Shown in pieces: positions 39,971 through 49,532 of a DNA stretch of 58,251 nt (position 1 is the stretch's first letter; the number at the start of each line of letters is the position of its first letter). Below the pieces are notes generated by a model. That model was not told the DNA's origin. It did no database searches and worked only from the letters and a program-made list of their open reading frames with translations. Source of the DNA: an uncultured Lachnospiraceae bacterium (GTDB taxonomy: Bacteria; Bacillota; Clostridia; Lachnospirales; Lachnospiraceae); the NCBI GenBank assembly GCA_910587765.1, contig CAJUNR010000030.1:1-58251 (forward strand), given 5' to 3'. The position numbers and the translations under genes are program-made.

Positions 39971-41383
39971 TCAGCTCTTCTCCTTCTTTTTCAGTTTCAG
40001 CCTTTCATCCCGCCTCGCAAAGATGGGCCTGTTCTTCATCATTCGGAAAGGGTAACGGAACAGAGCGTCCCTCTTGTCCTCGTAATCATTGAGATCCGCC
40101 GCCACATAGGGCATCAGATACGGGATGCCGAAGCTGTTCAGATGGGAGAGATGAATCAGTACCCACAGATACGAGAGAAGTACCCCGTAAAGTCCCAGCC
40201 AGGCCCCCATGAAAATGCACCCGTATTTCAGAAGACGGAAAGCCGAAGAAAATTCCTCGTTGGGGATGGCGAACGAACAGAGAGCCGTAAACGCCACCAC
40301 AATCACCACAATCGGGCTCACTACATTGGCCGCCACCGCCGACTGTCCGATGATCAGACCGCCTACAATGCCGATGGTATTGCCGATGGGACCGGGCAGC
40401 CGGATCCCCGCCTCGCGGATCAGCTCAAACGAAATCTCCATCAGCAGCACCTCTCCCAGAGACGGAAAGGGGACTCCCTGTCTCGCCTCCGCCATGGACA
40501 GAATGAGATTCGTCGGCAGGAGGCTCGTATGCCATGTCGTCACCGCCACATAGATGGCCGGAAAGCTCATGGCCAGAATCGCCGCAAAAAACCGCAGAAG
40601 CCTGGCAAAGGTGGCAGCCTCAAAACGGTTGTACCAGTCGTCGCTGGTCTGGAAGAAACTGTTGTAATCCGACGGGAAGATCAGCACGGTAGGCGAATGG
40701 TCCGTGACCAGCACCACACGCCCTTCCAGCACGGCGGACGCGGCCCGGTCCGGACGCTCCGTGGCCTGGAACTGAGGAAAGGGCGACAGCCAGTGCTTCT
40801 CCGTAAGCTGCTCCAGCATTCCGCTGTCCAGAATCCCGTCGATCTCATACGCATCCATCCGTTCTTTAATGGTGTCCAGCAGATCCGGATAGACCAGATC
40901 TTCCATATAGACAAGCGCCGTCATGGTATGGGAACGCGTGCCGATCTGCTGTTCCTCTACTTTCATCCTCGGATCCCGCAGTCTTTTGCGGATCAGCGCC
41001 ACATTGAGCTTCTCGCTCTCCGTAAAGCCCTCTTTGGAACCGCGCATGACCTTCTCGCTCTCGGCCTTCGACACCCCCAGTCCCGGGTAGCCCTTGCTGG
41101 AAATCTTATACACCTGGTCGTCTCCCGCAAGAAACAGGATTCCGTTGCCTGCGAGAAGCGCGGCTTCCGCCTCCTCATAGGTCGACAGCGGCTGCACGTC
41201 CGACAGGCCGATCACATGCTCTTCCAGCATCAGGTTGCTGACCGCCACCTCCACATAGACCAGCAGCCCCTCTTTTTTCCCGTCCTCCAGAAAAACCTGC
41301 CGGTTCAGAATATCGTCACATTTTTCAAACCGCCGCTTCACCCATGCCCGGTTTTGATCAAGCAGCGGAGAAATATCTCCCAT
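39971..41383 (-). CDS. Spore germination protein GerA family
   Basis: A 470-residue protein. ATG 41383 follows GAGGAGGTCCGCGT. The extra 67 codons upstream are rejected. A soluble N-terminal half (residues 1-270, with SDVQPLSTYEEAEAALLAGN) is followed by four or five membrane helices (FPAIYVAVTTWHTSLLPTNL, then GLIIGQSAVAANVVSPI). It is the A subunit of the nutrient germinant receptor in the spore inner membrane. It is the first gene of the operon, followed by the GerB-GerC fusion. Confidence 0.94.
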   Translation of the reverse strand: MGDISPLLDQNRAWVKRRFEKCDDILNRQVFLEDGKKEGLLVYVEVAVSNLMLEEHVIGLSDVQPLSTYEEAEAALLAGNGILFLAGDDQVYKISSKGYPGLGVSKAESEKVMRGSKEGFTESEKLNVALIRKRLRDPRMKVEEQQIGTRSHTMTALVYMEDLVYPDLLDTIKERMDAYEIDGILDSGMLEQLTEKHWLSPFPQFQATERPDRAASAVLEGRVVLVTDHSPTVLIFPSDYNSFFQTSDDWYNRFEAATFARLLRFFAAILAMSFPAIYVAVTTWHTSLLPTNLILSMAEARQGVPFPSLGEVLLMEISFELIREAGIRLPGPIGNTIGIVGGLIIGQSAVAANVVSPIVVIVVAFTALCSFAIPNEEFSSAFRLLKYGCIFMGAWLGLYGVLLSYLWVLIHLSHLNSFGIPYLMPYVAADLNDYEDKRDALFRYPFRMMKNRPIFARRDERLKLKKKEKS

Positions 41384-41449
41384 ACGCGGACCTCCTCGCA
41401 CAAATTTCCTTACGCACCCCTGCACAATCAGGCGCCTGTATACCATCGA

Positions 41450-41471
41450 GCAGGGAAGGCCCCTTCCCTGC
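41450..41471. other. Perfect 22-bp palindrome upstream of gerA
   Basis: GCAGGGAAGGC is immediately followed by its reverse complement. With no loop it is unlikely to be an efficient terminator and could be a regulator site or cruciform. It lies about 70 bases upstream of gerA. Confidence 0.4.
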
Positions 41472-41534
41472 CCGCGCATCGGGCGCCCGTCAGCTCTGCT
41501 GACAATCTTCCTCTGGCGCCCGTATGCATAAAGT

Positions 41535-41570
41535 AAAAAAGGACTGCCGGCCAATGTGCTGCCGACAGCC
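41535..41570 (-). terminator. Intrinsic terminator after ispE
   Basis: On the minus strand GGCTGTCGGC pairs with GCCGGCAGTCC (one bulged base, one G-U pair) and is followed by TTTTTT. It lies 55 bases past the ispE stop. Confidence 0.7.
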
Positions 41571-41624
41571 CCATTCCTGGGCATAGTATTTCTGTTTTCT
41601 GTAAATTTATACGGTTTCGCTCAT

Positions 41625-42506
41625 TTACTGGCGGCGCACATTGTAGGGCACCGTCAGATAGACCTGTTTCGCCAGTCTCGCGGCTTTCACGGCGCGGTAC
41701 GCTTTCCTCGCCTTTCCCTGAGTATCGAAGATTCCGAATACGGAAGGACCGCTTCCGCTCATCATGGCCCCGAGCGCTCCCCCTTTTATCATATATTTCT
41801 TGATCCGGTCAATGACCGGATGCGCCGGAACCGTGACTTTCTCCAGCACGTTGCCCATATGGGCGCAGAGTCCGGCCAGGTCTCCGTCTCTGATATCGCC
41901 GATCACCGCGTCCACATCCGGGTGCTGCTCCGGACGCAGATCGTTGGCGTGCAGATTCTCGTACACAAACCGGGTGGAAACATTGATCCCCGGTTTGGCA
42001 ATGAGGATATAGCATTTGGGCATGGGCGGCAGTACTTTCAGTTTCTCTCCGATCCCTTCCGCGAGCGCGGTGCCCCTCAGCACACAGTAAGGTACATCCG
42101 CCCCCAGCCGTACGCCCCGCTCCATCAGTTCTTTTCTCGACAGTCCCAGGCCATACATCTGGTTGAGGCCCCACAGCACCGCCGCCGCGTCCGAACTGCC
42201 TCCCGCCATCCCCGCCGCCACCGGAATCTTCTTCTGGAGCTGAATCGAGATGCCGTCCGTAATATGAAATTCGTCCATCAGCAGACTGGCCGCTTTGTAG
42301 ACCAGATTGTTTTCATTCGTCGGCAGGTAATACAGATTGGTCTTCACATGAATCCCCGGCTGCTTCACCTTCCGCACTTCCAGCTCGTCGCAGAGGCTGA
42401 CCGTCTGCATGATCATCTTTACTTCATGATATCCGTCCTCTCTGCGCCGCAGTACGTCCAGAGACAGATTGATCTTCGCCAGTGCTTTTAAATAGATCTT
42501 ATGCAT
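41625..42506 (-). CDS. ispE: 4-diphosphocytidyl-2-C-methyl-D-erythritol kinase
   Basis: A 293-residue GHMP kinase of the non-mevalonate isoprenoid pathway. It phosphorylates the 2-hydroxyl of CDP-methylerythritol. The N-terminal AKINLSLDVLRRREDGYHEV and the ATP loop PVAAGMAGGSSDAAA (95-109) are diagnostic, as is SGSGPSVFGIF near the C-terminus. The length is typical. It is flanked by the gerA operon and sipL. The ribosome binding site is a weak GGGAAGGGA. Confidence 0.97.
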   Translation of the reverse strand: MHKIYLKALAKINLSLDVLRRREDGYHEVKMIMQTVSLCDELEVRKVKQPGIHVKTNLYYLPTNENNLVYKAASLLMDEFHITDGISIQLQKKIPVAAGMAGGSSDAAAVLWGLNQMYGLGLSRKELMERGVRLGADVPYCVLRGTALAEGIGEKLKVLPPMPKCYILIAKPGINVSTRFVYENLHANDLRPEQHPDVDAVIGDIRDGDLAGLCAHMGNVLEKVTVPAHPVIDRIKKYMIKGGALGAMMSGSGPSVFGIFDTQGKARKAYRAVKAARLAKQVYLTVPYNVRRQ

Positions 42507-42594
42507 TCTTTCGCTTGTTCCCTTCCCCGTTTTCTCATACGAACAGTTTAACAGGTATCCGCCCGATTGTCAAAAACCCTTCCGCGCATCCGGA

Positions 42595-44157
42595 TTATCG
42601 CGCGATCTCCTTCACCATCAGCACCTTCTGTCCGGGCGAGAGATGTTCTTCCTTCAGTTGATTCAGTTCCATCACTTCCCCGCAGGTGGTGGCGTGGGCT
42701 TTGGAAATATCCCACAGCGTCTCTCCCGGCTGTACGATATGGATGACCATCCCGGGCATCCGCCGGATACGGTCCATGTCAAGCGGCGCCTCCTCCAGAT
42801 CCTCTACCAGTTCCAGGCGGGCCGGCTCATCCAGAAGCACCTGTATCTGGAGAACCGCTTTCATCTCCAGTTCCTGCGCATCCAGCATTGTCACCATCAA
42901 CTGATCCAGACAGAGGAAGACCTTCCACTCGCAGGAACCGCCGTCCTCCTTAAACTCCGCCGTGTGCTCAAACGGGAAAGGCTGCACTCTGCAGGCAAGC
43001 GGCTGCGCGTCGTCGGAAGCGGCGTACAGCACCCAGAGTTCCACAGTCCCCTGGATGAGCACTCCCTGCTCCGTCCGCTCCGCATGATCCTGGTGGACCA
43101 GCGCGCCGCAGGTCAGAATCTGCAGCACTTTCGGTTCCGCGTCCTCCAGCTTCATGCGCCCATTCACTCTCGCCCTCGAGTCCGAGATGTTTTTTACAAA
43201 ATTCCATTCGTACGACTGCTTCCTGGGCAGAATCTCTCTCGTCAGACTGTAGGCGTCGCAAAGCACCTCGGAGGAGAGATCTTCAAAATACCGGAGGAAC
43301 AGATCAAGAACCGCGTCGATCCGCACCATCCGCGGTTCCCCGTCATAATCCGCCTGAAGCTCCAGTTCTCCTCTGAGCAGCGTAACCTCCGCCTTTCCGA
43401 TCAAATCCGAGCGGCACTCCCCGCATTCCACCTCCTGATGAAAGGGAATGCCCTGCTCCAGCCACTGGATCCGCCCCGGTTCGTCCTCGCATTCGTACAG
43501 GAAGAAAATCATAAGCTCTCCTTTGACCAGAAGCCGCCCTTCTTCCTGACGCACCTCCGTTCCCTGCAGACGCATCTCCCGCCAGAGAATCCGGCGGATG
43601 TTCGGCCTTCCCGGCGGAAGATTCATCTCTTCCCTGATACGCAGCGTATCTTTTTTATGTACCGTCTCCTGCTGCAGCCGTACCGGACAGGTGCGCACAT
43701 ACAGGTCCTCTTCCTCCGGGCGGCTGTTCATCAGCGGCACCGGCTGTTCTTTCATCGCCTCCGCGTGCAGCGCAAGCACGCACTTTATATTGGCCTTCCG
43801 CGAATGAACCGCGGATGCGTGGAGGTCTTCCAGATTCCAGCAAAAATCCAGAAGATCCCCTTCCTCCAGTTCATTCAAAAAAATTGTCTCATCGACCGGT
43901 ATCGTCCCCTCCAGAACCTCCGGCAGGCGCTCGCTGCCGTCTCCGATATACAGAATCCGGTAGAGAAACATGCCCCTGACCTTCACTTTCCCGGCCTCTC
44001 CCTTAATCTCGTCCGGGCGAAACTCTCCCTGACGGTGGATGACGCGGAAGATGTCCGGTTTCTGATCCGGTACATTCAGATCCTCCTCCAGCGTGATCTG
44101 ACTGACTGCCCTTCCTCTTCTGTGGTTCAGCGTCACATATTTACGTTCCAGTTCCAT
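42595..44157 (-). CDS. sipL: SipL-like spore morphogenesis protein (SPOCS repeats plus LysM)
   Basis: A 520-residue protein with repeated SPOCS/DUF3794 domains (N-terminal VTLNHRRGRAVSQITLEEDL, then two further copies) and a C-terminal LysM domain of about 45 residues (VIHIVQPGETLWDISKAHAT). The order and length match SipL of Clostridioides difficile, which binds SpoIVA and anchors the spore coat. No signal peptide is present, as expected for a mother-cell protein. The upstream prcB-like gene ends 22 bases before its start. Confidence 0.88.
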   Translation of the reverse strand: MELERKYVTLNHRRGRAVSQITLEEDLNVPDQKPDIFRVIHRQGEFRPDEIKGEAGKVKVRGMFLYRILYIGDGSERLPEVLEGTIPVDETIFLNELEEGDLLDFCWNLEDLHASAVHSRKANIKCVLALHAEAMKEQPVPLMNSRPEEEDLYVRTCPVRLQQETVHKKDTLRIREEMNLPPGRPNIRRILWREMRLQGTEVRQEEGRLLVKGELMIFFLYECEDEPGRIQWLEQGIPFHQEVECGECRSDLIGKAEVTLLRGELELQADYDGEPRMVRIDAVLDLFLRYFEDLSSEVLCDAYSLTREILPRKQSYEWNFVKNISDSRARVNGRMKLEDAEPKVLQILTCGALVHQDHAERTEQGVLIQGTVELWVLYAASDDAQPLACRVQPFPFEHTAEFKEDGGSCEWKVFLCLDQLMVTMLDAQELEMKAVLQIQVLLDEPARLELVEDLEEAPLDMDRIRRMPGMVIHIVQPGETLWDISKAHATTCGEVMELNQLKEEHLSPGQKVLMVKEIAR

Positions 44158-44179
44158 AGACCGATCCTTTCTTCCACTC

Positions 44180-44578
44180 TTATTTAAAAACTACCGGTTG
44201 TTCCGTCTGTTCCAGCTTCAGTACAATATAAGGACAGGTAGTCGCCGCAGCCGTCTCCTCCCCCTTGCCGGGACCGATCAGCTCCGTATCCACATAAACC
44301 GCGTTGCTGGTCAGGTACAGATCCTCGACAACGATGCTGTAACCGCTCGTCTGCTGTTCTCCGTATCCGACACAGATATACAGATCCCCTTCATCCTCGT
44401 ATGTCACCTTGAACGGAGTGATCTTCTTCTCCTCCAGCACATTCCTGAGTTCTTCCGGAACCAGCTCCGGATCCAGAACAGTGAACGCAAGATCCGACAC
44501 CTTCTCCTCATCCTGTGTCTGCACACCGCATCCGGTCAGTATGCATACGGCCAGTATCGCAAGACACCACTTCTTCAT
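44180..44578 (-). CDS. PrcB-family lipoprotein
   Basis: A 132-residue precursor with signal peptide and lipobox ILTGC (Cys17). The small domain ends in PYIVLKLEQTEQPVVF, the PrcB C-terminal pattern. PrcB stabilises the PrcA protease in treponemes. In Clostridia its partner is unknown. It is co-transcribed with sipL, so a role in spores or the envelope is possible. Confidence 0.8.
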   Translation of the reverse strand: MKKWCLAILAVCILTGCGVQTQDEEKVSDLAFTVLDPELVPEELRNVLEEKKITPFKVTYEDEGDLYICVGYGEQQTSGYSIVVEDLYLTSNAVYVDTELIGPGKGEETAAATTCPYIVLKLEQTEQPVVFK

Positions 44579-44648
44579 GCATACATCTTCTCCTGTCTGT
44601 TTGTTCTATCCTATGTGGAAAAATCCTGATTCAGACCAGTCTTATTTC

Positions 44649-44677
44649 TTGTATTCTGAATGTCCATCTATTATAAT
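44649..44677 (+). promoter_or_regulatory. Promoter of the malQ operon
   Basis: TTGTAT (44649-44654), 17-base spacer, perfect TATAAT (44672-44677), about 65 bases before the malQ GTG. Confidence 0.6.
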
Positions 44678-44741
44678 ATACTGAAAAGGGCCGAATGGTT
44701 CCAGACGCCCGTTCATTAACAGGATTAGGAGGATTTACCCC

Positions 44742-46265
44742 GTGCACTTCAAAATCGCAGAAGAAGACAAGACCAACCACCGCTACAGCGGTGTTCTCGC
44801 CCACCCAACCTCGTTTCCGTCTCCCTACGGCATCGGCGACATGGGACAGGGCGCCTATGATTTCATCGACTTTCTGGTCCGTTCCGGACAGCATCTGTGG
44901 CAGGTGCTCCCGCTGGGCCCCACGACGGTCGGAGACTCTCCCTATCAGAGTTTTTCCGTCTTCGCCGGACAGCCGCTGCTGATCAGCCCGGATCTGCTGA
45001 AGAAAGCAAAACTTCTGACCGAGGAGGATCTTCGGGAAATACCGGATTTTGATCCGGATCATGTGGAATACGAAAAGGTTCTGACCTATAAAACCGTGCT
45101 GCTGAAGAAAGCCTTTGCCAACTTCCGCCACACTGCGGACAAGAATCTGCTGGAGGAATACGACGCGTTCTGCAGCAGCAACGAATTCTGGCTTCTGGAC
45201 TACTGCCTGTTCATGGCGGGAAAAGATCACCACGGCGGACTTCCCTGGTATGAATGGGAAGACGGGCTTAAAAATCCCTCTCCCAAAGAACGCAGAGAAT
45301 GGAGCGATATCCTGAAAGCCGACGTGGACTATTACAAATTCGTTCAGTTCCTCTTCTACAGCCAGTGGTATGACCTGAAAGAGTACGCCAATCGAAACGG
45401 AATCGCCATCATCGGCGACATCCCCATCTTCCCATGCTGGGACAGCGCCGACGTCTGGGCAAACAAAGAGATGTTCTGTCTGGACGCCAAAGGTTTTCCG
45501 CTGGAAGTAGCGGGCGTTCCGCCTGATTATTTCAGCGCTACCGGCCAGCTCTGGGGCAATCCGCTCTATGACTGGAAAGCGCATAAGGAAGACGGCTACC
45601 GCTGGTGGGTGGAACGCATCCGCAACCAGCTCGACCAGGTGGATTACGTACGCATCGACCATTTCCGCGGATTTGAGGCTTACTGGGCGGTTCCCTACGG
45701 AGAAGAGACGGCCTTGAACGGCAAGTGGAAGAAAGGCCCCGGCGAGGATCTGTTCCTTGTGATCCGCGAAGCGCTCGACGGCGAGCTCCCGATTTTCGCC
45801 GAGGATCTCGGGATCATCACCCCCGAAGTGGAACGCCTGCGGGACATGTTTGAATTTCCGGGCATGAAAGTCCTGCAGTTCGGCTTTGAGGGCGGAGAGA
45901 GCACCTTCCTGCCCCATCAGCTTGATACCCGCAACTGCATCTGCTATACCGGTACCCACGACAACAACACCAGCCGCGGCTGGTACGAGAACACGAGCGA
46001 ACAGAACCGCGACAAAGTCCGCCGTTATATGAACACGGACGCCGGCAGCGTCAGTTGGGATTTCATCCGCACCTGTCTCGGAACGATCGCAAAATACGCC
46101 ATCTTCCCGGTCCAGGATCTGCTGAAGCTCGGAGCCGAGGCGCGCATGAACGTCCCCGGAAGCCCCCGCGGCAACTGGACCTTCCGCTTCCGCTCAGGGC
46201 TTCTGGACGAGGGAATGGCCGCCGGGCTCAAACAACTGACCGAGCTTTACGGACGGTTCGGCTGA
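44742..46265 (+). CDS. malQ: 4-alpha-glucanotransferase (amylomaltase, GH77)
   Basis: A 507-residue enzyme starting at GTG behind TAGGAGGATTTACCCC. It transfers alpha-1,4-glucan chains between maltodextrins in glycogen or maltose use. GH77 marks are present: LPLGPTTVGDSPYQSFS near the start, the nucleophile in VRIDHFRGF, the acid in FAEDLGI, and TGTHDNNTSRGW. The length is normal. It is followed by plsC after 28 bases. Confidence 0.96.
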   Translation: MHFKIAEEDKTNHRYSGVLAHPTSFPSPYGIGDMGQGAYDFIDFLVRSGQHLWQVLPLGPTTVGDSPYQSFSVFAGQPLLISPDLLKKAKLLTEEDLREIPDFDPDHVEYEKVLTYKTVLLKKAFANFRHTADKNLLEEYDAFCSSNEFWLLDYCLFMAGKDHHGGLPWYEWEDGLKNPSPKERREWSDILKADVDYYKFVQFLFYSQWYDLKEYANRNGIAIIGDIPIFPCWDSADVWANKEMFCLDAKGFPLEVAGVPPDYFSATGQLWGNPLYDWKAHKEDGYRWWVERIRNQLDQVDYVRIDHFRGFEAYWAVPYGEETALNGKWKKGPGEDLFLVIREALDGELPIFAEDLGIITPEVERLRDMFEFPGMKVLQFGFEGGESTFLPHQLDTRNCICYTGTHDNNTSRGWYENTSEQNRDKVRRYMNTDAGSVSWDFIRTCLGTIAKYAIFPVQDLLKLGAEARMNVPGSPRGNWTFRFRSGLLDEGMAAGLKQLTELYGRFG

Positions 46266-46293
46266 CGTACATACAGAAAGAAGGTTACCCCTT

Positions 46294-47019
46294 ATGATAC
46301 GATTGATACTGGTTGTCCTGACCCTTCTGCTCTACCTGCTTCTGGGCATTCCGGTACTGCTGATCGAGTGGCTGATCGGCCGGTGGAATCCGCGCTTCCG
46401 GGATATCAGCTGCCTGCGCATGGTACAGGCTGCTTTCAAGCTGATTCTGTGGTTCTCCGGCGCGGACATCACTTATATCGGCAGGGAAAATATCCCCACC
46501 GATCAGGCAGTCCTCTATGTCGGCAACCACAACAGCTATTTTGACATTCTTCTGACCTACTCTCAGTGTCCGGGGCTGACCGGTTACGTCGCCAAATCGG
46601 AGATGCTGAGATACCCGCTCCTGCGGGACTGGATGAAAAGGCTCTACTGCCTGTTTCTCGACCGCACCGATCTGCGCGCCGGCCTGCAGACGATCCTCAC
46701 CGGCATCGACTATATCAAGAACGGCATCTCCATCTGCATCTTTCCCGAAGGGAGCAGAAGCAGGGACGGCAAAATGCGGCCCTTTAAAGAAGGCAGCATG
46801 AAGATGGCTTCCAAAACCGGATGCCCCATCATTCCCATCGCCATCACCGGCTCCGCGGAGATGTTTGAAAACCATCTGCCGCGGATCAAACCGTGCCGGG
46901 TGATTGTGGAGTACGGCGCTCCCGTGTTCCCAAAAGAACTTCCGAAAGAACAGCAGAAATTTCTCGGAGCCTGCATCCAGCAGAAGATCCAGAACATGCT
47001 TGATCAGCATCAGCTATAA
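46294..47019 (+). CDS. plsC: 1-acyl-sn-glycerol-3-phosphate acyltransferase
   Basis: A 241-residue membrane-associated acyltransferase that makes phosphatidic acid. One or two N-terminal hydrophobic helices are followed by the catalytic NHNSYFD (His79, Asp84), and FPEGSRSRDG at about 150. The start follows AAGAAGG. The following ddl gene lies 20 bases downstream. Confidence 0.94.
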   Translation: MIRLILVVLTLLLYLLLGIPVLLIEWLIGRWNPRFRDISCLRMVQAAFKLILWFSGADITYIGRENIPTDQAVLYVGNHNSYFDILLTYSQCPGLTGYVAKSEMLRYPLLRDWMKRLYCLFLDRTDLRAGLQTILTGIDYIKNGISICIFPEGSRSRDGKMRPFKEGSMKMASKTGCPIIPIAITGSAEMFENHLPRIKPCRVIVEYGAPVFPKELPKEQQKFLGACIQQKIQNMLDQHQL

Positions 47020-47039
47020 ATGAAGGAGATAAATATTGT

Positions 47040-48116
47040 ATGAAAATTGTTGTACTCGCAGGCGGCATCAGCACGGAGCGCGACGTATCGCTCTCCAGCG
47101 GCAAAGGAATCTATCAGGCGCTGAAAGAAAAGGGACATCAGGTCATCCTCCTCGATGTTTTTCTCGGGCTTGCGGACTCCCTGGAGCCGTCGGAGACACT
47201 GTTTGACCGGGCGATTGACTGGAGCGCATCGGTGCGGGAGGTTGCGGAAAAAGCGCCGGATCTCTCGCAGATCAGAGCTCTGCGTCCGGACAGCAGCAGC
47301 CTGATCGGTCCCGGGGTTCTCGAGCTGTGCAGCCTGTGCGATATCGTATTCCTCGGACTCCACGGAGCCAACGGAGAGGACGGACGGATTCAGGCGCTTT
47401 TCGATCTGATGGGGATCCGCTATACCGGAACCGGTCATACCAGCAGCGCCATCTGTATGGATAAGCACATCACCAAACAGATGTTCCGGGGGTTCGGCAT
47501 TCCCACGCCGCCGGCCATCATTCTCAGAAAGGGAGAAAGCTTTGAACTGCCCCGGGAGATCGGCTTCCCCTGTATGGTCAAAACCTGCTGCGGCGGATCC
47601 TCGGTAGGCGTCTACCGGGTGGAGAATGTATTTGATCTGGAGAAAACTCTGGAAAAAGCGTTTGCTCTGGAAGACCGGGTGCTGATCGAACGGTGCGTGA
47701 TCGGCCGCGAATTTTCCATCGCCGTCGTCGAGGGCCGCGCGCTCCCCGTCATCGAGATCGCCCCCCTCCTCGGGTTCTACGATTATAAGAACAAATACCA
47801 GCCCGGCAGCGCCGTCGAGACCTGTCCGGCCGATATTCCGCCGAATCTGTCCGCACGGATGCAGAGACACGCGGAGGCCGCCTGCGCCGCCGTGGGGATC
47901 GAAGGATACGCCCGCGTGGATTTTATGCTCGACGAACGCTCAGGCGAAGATTACGCTCTGGAAGTCAACACCCTTCCCGGCATGACGCCCGCCAGTCTGC
48001 TTCCGCAGGAAGCGGAGGCGCTGGGGATGTCCTATGCGGATCTCTGCGAGTGGATCCTGCGGGTATCGCTGAAAAAATATGAACAGGAAGCAGAGAAAGG
48101 AAACGGGCCTGCATGA
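47040..48116 (+). CDS. ddl: D-alanine-D-alanine ligase
   Basis: A 358-residue ATP-grasp ligase that joins two D-Ala for peptidoglycan. N-terminal LAGGISTERDVSLSSGKG, HGANGEDGRIQ, VKTCCGGSSVGVYRV and C-terminal LEVNTLPGMTPASLLP match the family. The start follows GAAGGAGATAAATATTGT. It overlaps murF by ATGA, so the two consecutive steps of cell wall precursor synthesis are coupled. Confidence 0.96.
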   Translation: MKIVVLAGGISTERDVSLSSGKGIYQALKEKGHQVILLDVFLGLADSLEPSETLFDRAIDWSASVREVAEKAPDLSQIRALRPDSSSLIGPGVLELCSLCDIVFLGLHGANGEDGRIQALFDLMGIRYTGTGHTSSAICMDKHITKQMFRGFGIPTPPAIILRKGESFELPREIGFPCMVKTCCGGSSVGVYRVENVFDLEKTLEKAFALEDRVLIERCVIGREFSIAVVEGRALPVIEIAPLLGFYDYKNKYQPGSAVETCPADIPPNLSARMQRHAEAACAAVGIEGYARVDFMLDERSGEDYALEVNTLPGMTPASLLPQEAEALGMSYADLCEWILRVSLKKYEQEAEKGNGPA

Positions 48117-49468
48117 AACATTTCACAATCCGGCAGTTCATGGACGCCTGCCGCGGAACCTGGTACGGTCCGCCGGAACTGCTGAACCATCCCATCCAGG
48201 GCGTCGTCGTGGACAGCCGCCTTGCAGAAAAAGATTTTGTCTTCGTGGCCACTGCGGGAGAACGGGTAGACGGACATCGTTTTATCCCTGCCGCATTTGA
48301 AAAAGGAGCCGTCTGCGCCGTCAGCCGGCAAAAGCTCGATGAACCGGCGGGACCGTATCTTCTGGTGGAGGAACCCCTGCAGGCGCTGAAAGACGGAGCG
48401 GAAGCTTACCGCAAAACACTGCGCATTCCCGTCGTCGGCATCACCGGCAGCGTGGGCAAGACCAGCACCAAGGAGATGATTGCCACCGTTCTGGAACAGA
48501 AATACCGGGTGCTCAAGACTCCCGGCAATTTCAACAACGAGATCGGCGTACCGCTGACCATCTTTCAGATTGACACACATCACGAAGCCGCCGTCCTGGA
48601 GATGGGCATGAATCACTTCGGAGAGATGCACCGCCTGAGCAGAATCGTCCGCCCGACGCACTGCGTCTTCACCAACATCGGCGTCGCTCATCTGGAGCAT
48701 CTGGGAAGCAGGGAAGGCATCCTCAAAGCCAAACTGGAAATGCTCGACTACGCGGCAAAGGACGCTTCCCTGTTCGTCAACGGAGACGACGACCTTCTGA
48801 CCGCCCTGAAAGACAGAGCCGTCACCTTCGGCCGGAGCGCATCCAGCCAGGTATGGGCGGATCAGGTGGAGAATCTGGGACTTGACGGAATCCGCTGCAC
48901 GATTCACGCACAGGGACAGGAGATGGACGTTACCATCCCCCTCCCCGGCGTCCATATGGTCTACAACGCCTGCGCGGGCGTCTCTCTCGGCCTCTCCCTC
49001 GGACTGTGCATGGAAGAGATCCGGCGCGGAATTGAAGCTCTGCGGCCTCTGAGCGGCCGCAGCCGCATCCTGCACACCGGCGCGTATACGCTGATCGACG
49101 ACTGCTACAACGCCAACCCGGTATCCATGTGCGCCATGCTGGAAGTGCTCGATCACGCCTCTACGAGAAAAGTAGCCATACTGGGCGATATGGGCGAACT
49201 GGGCAAAAATTCGGAAGCGCTTCACGCATCTGTTGGCGAGAAAATACGGAGCCTCCGCACAGATGTAGTCGTCACCATCGGCCCTCTCAGCGAGGCGCTT
49301 CACCGCGCGGCATCCTCCTGTGCGGCGCTCTGCCTTCACTATGACACCGTGGAAGACTTTCTCGAAGACAGCGCGCACGTACTGAAGAACGGAGATTCCA
49401 TTCTGGTCAAGGCCTCTCATTATATGAAATTTGAACAGATTATCGCGGCGCTGTCTGTCCAGGCGTAA
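48113..49468 (+). CDS. murF: UDP-N-acetylmuramoyl-tripeptide-D-alanyl-D-alanine ligase
   Basis: A 451-residue Mur ligase that adds the D-Ala-D-Ala made by Ddl to the UDP-MurNAc tripeptide. The P-loop GITGSVGKTSTKEM, the FNNEIGVPLT and NMGMNHFGEMHRLS-like blocks, and IDDCYNANPVSMCAML in the C-terminal domain are diagnostic. The overlap with ddl fits a shared job. Confidence 0.96.
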   Translation: MKHFTIRQFMDACRGTWYGPPELLNHPIQGVVVDSRLAEKDFVFVATAGERVDGHRFIPAAFEKGAVCAVSRQKLDEPAGPYLLVEEPLQALKDGAEAYRKTLRIPVVGITGSVGKTSTKEMIATVLEQKYRVLKTPGNFNNEIGVPLTIFQIDTHHEAAVLEMGMNHFGEMHRLSRIVRPTHCVFTNIGVAHLEHLGSREGILKAKLEMLDYAAKDASLFVNGDDDLLTALKDRAVTFGRSASSQVWADQVENLGLDGIRCTIHAQGQEMDVTIPLPGVHMVYNACAGVSLGLSLGLCMEEIRRGIEALRPLSGRSRILHTGAYTLIDDCYNANPVSMCAMLEVLDHASTRKVAILGDMGELGKNSEALHASVGEKIRSLRTDVVVTIGPLSEALHRAASSCAALCLHYDTVEDFLEDSAHVLKNGDSILVKASHYMKFEQIIAALSVQA

Positions 49469-49488
49469 TCTTTCCCATAACAAAACAG

Positions 49489-49528
49489 GGTGTCGGAAAA
49501 TACGGCTCCGGCCGTATCTCCCGACACC
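49489..49528. terminator. Hairpin between murF and carD
   Basis: GGTGTCGG pairs with CCGACACC, with inner TACGGC/GCCGTA. T-rich sequence is on the minus-strand side (CTGTTTTGTT), so it may serve the carD transcript better than the murF one. Confidence 0.65.
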
Positions 49529-49532
49529 TCCG

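Noticed and set aside
42643..44187. 514-codon plus-strand frame opposite sipL
   Set aside because: Antisense shadow of SPOCS/LysM coding sequence with no ribosome binding site.
44631..45959. 442-codon minus-strand frame opposite malQ
   Set aside because: MalQ has a complete GH77 signature on the plus strand, and this frame is its shadow.
48032..49483. 483-codon minus-strand frame opposite murF
   Set aside because: MurF is complete and coupled to ddl. The antisense product has no recognisable motifs.
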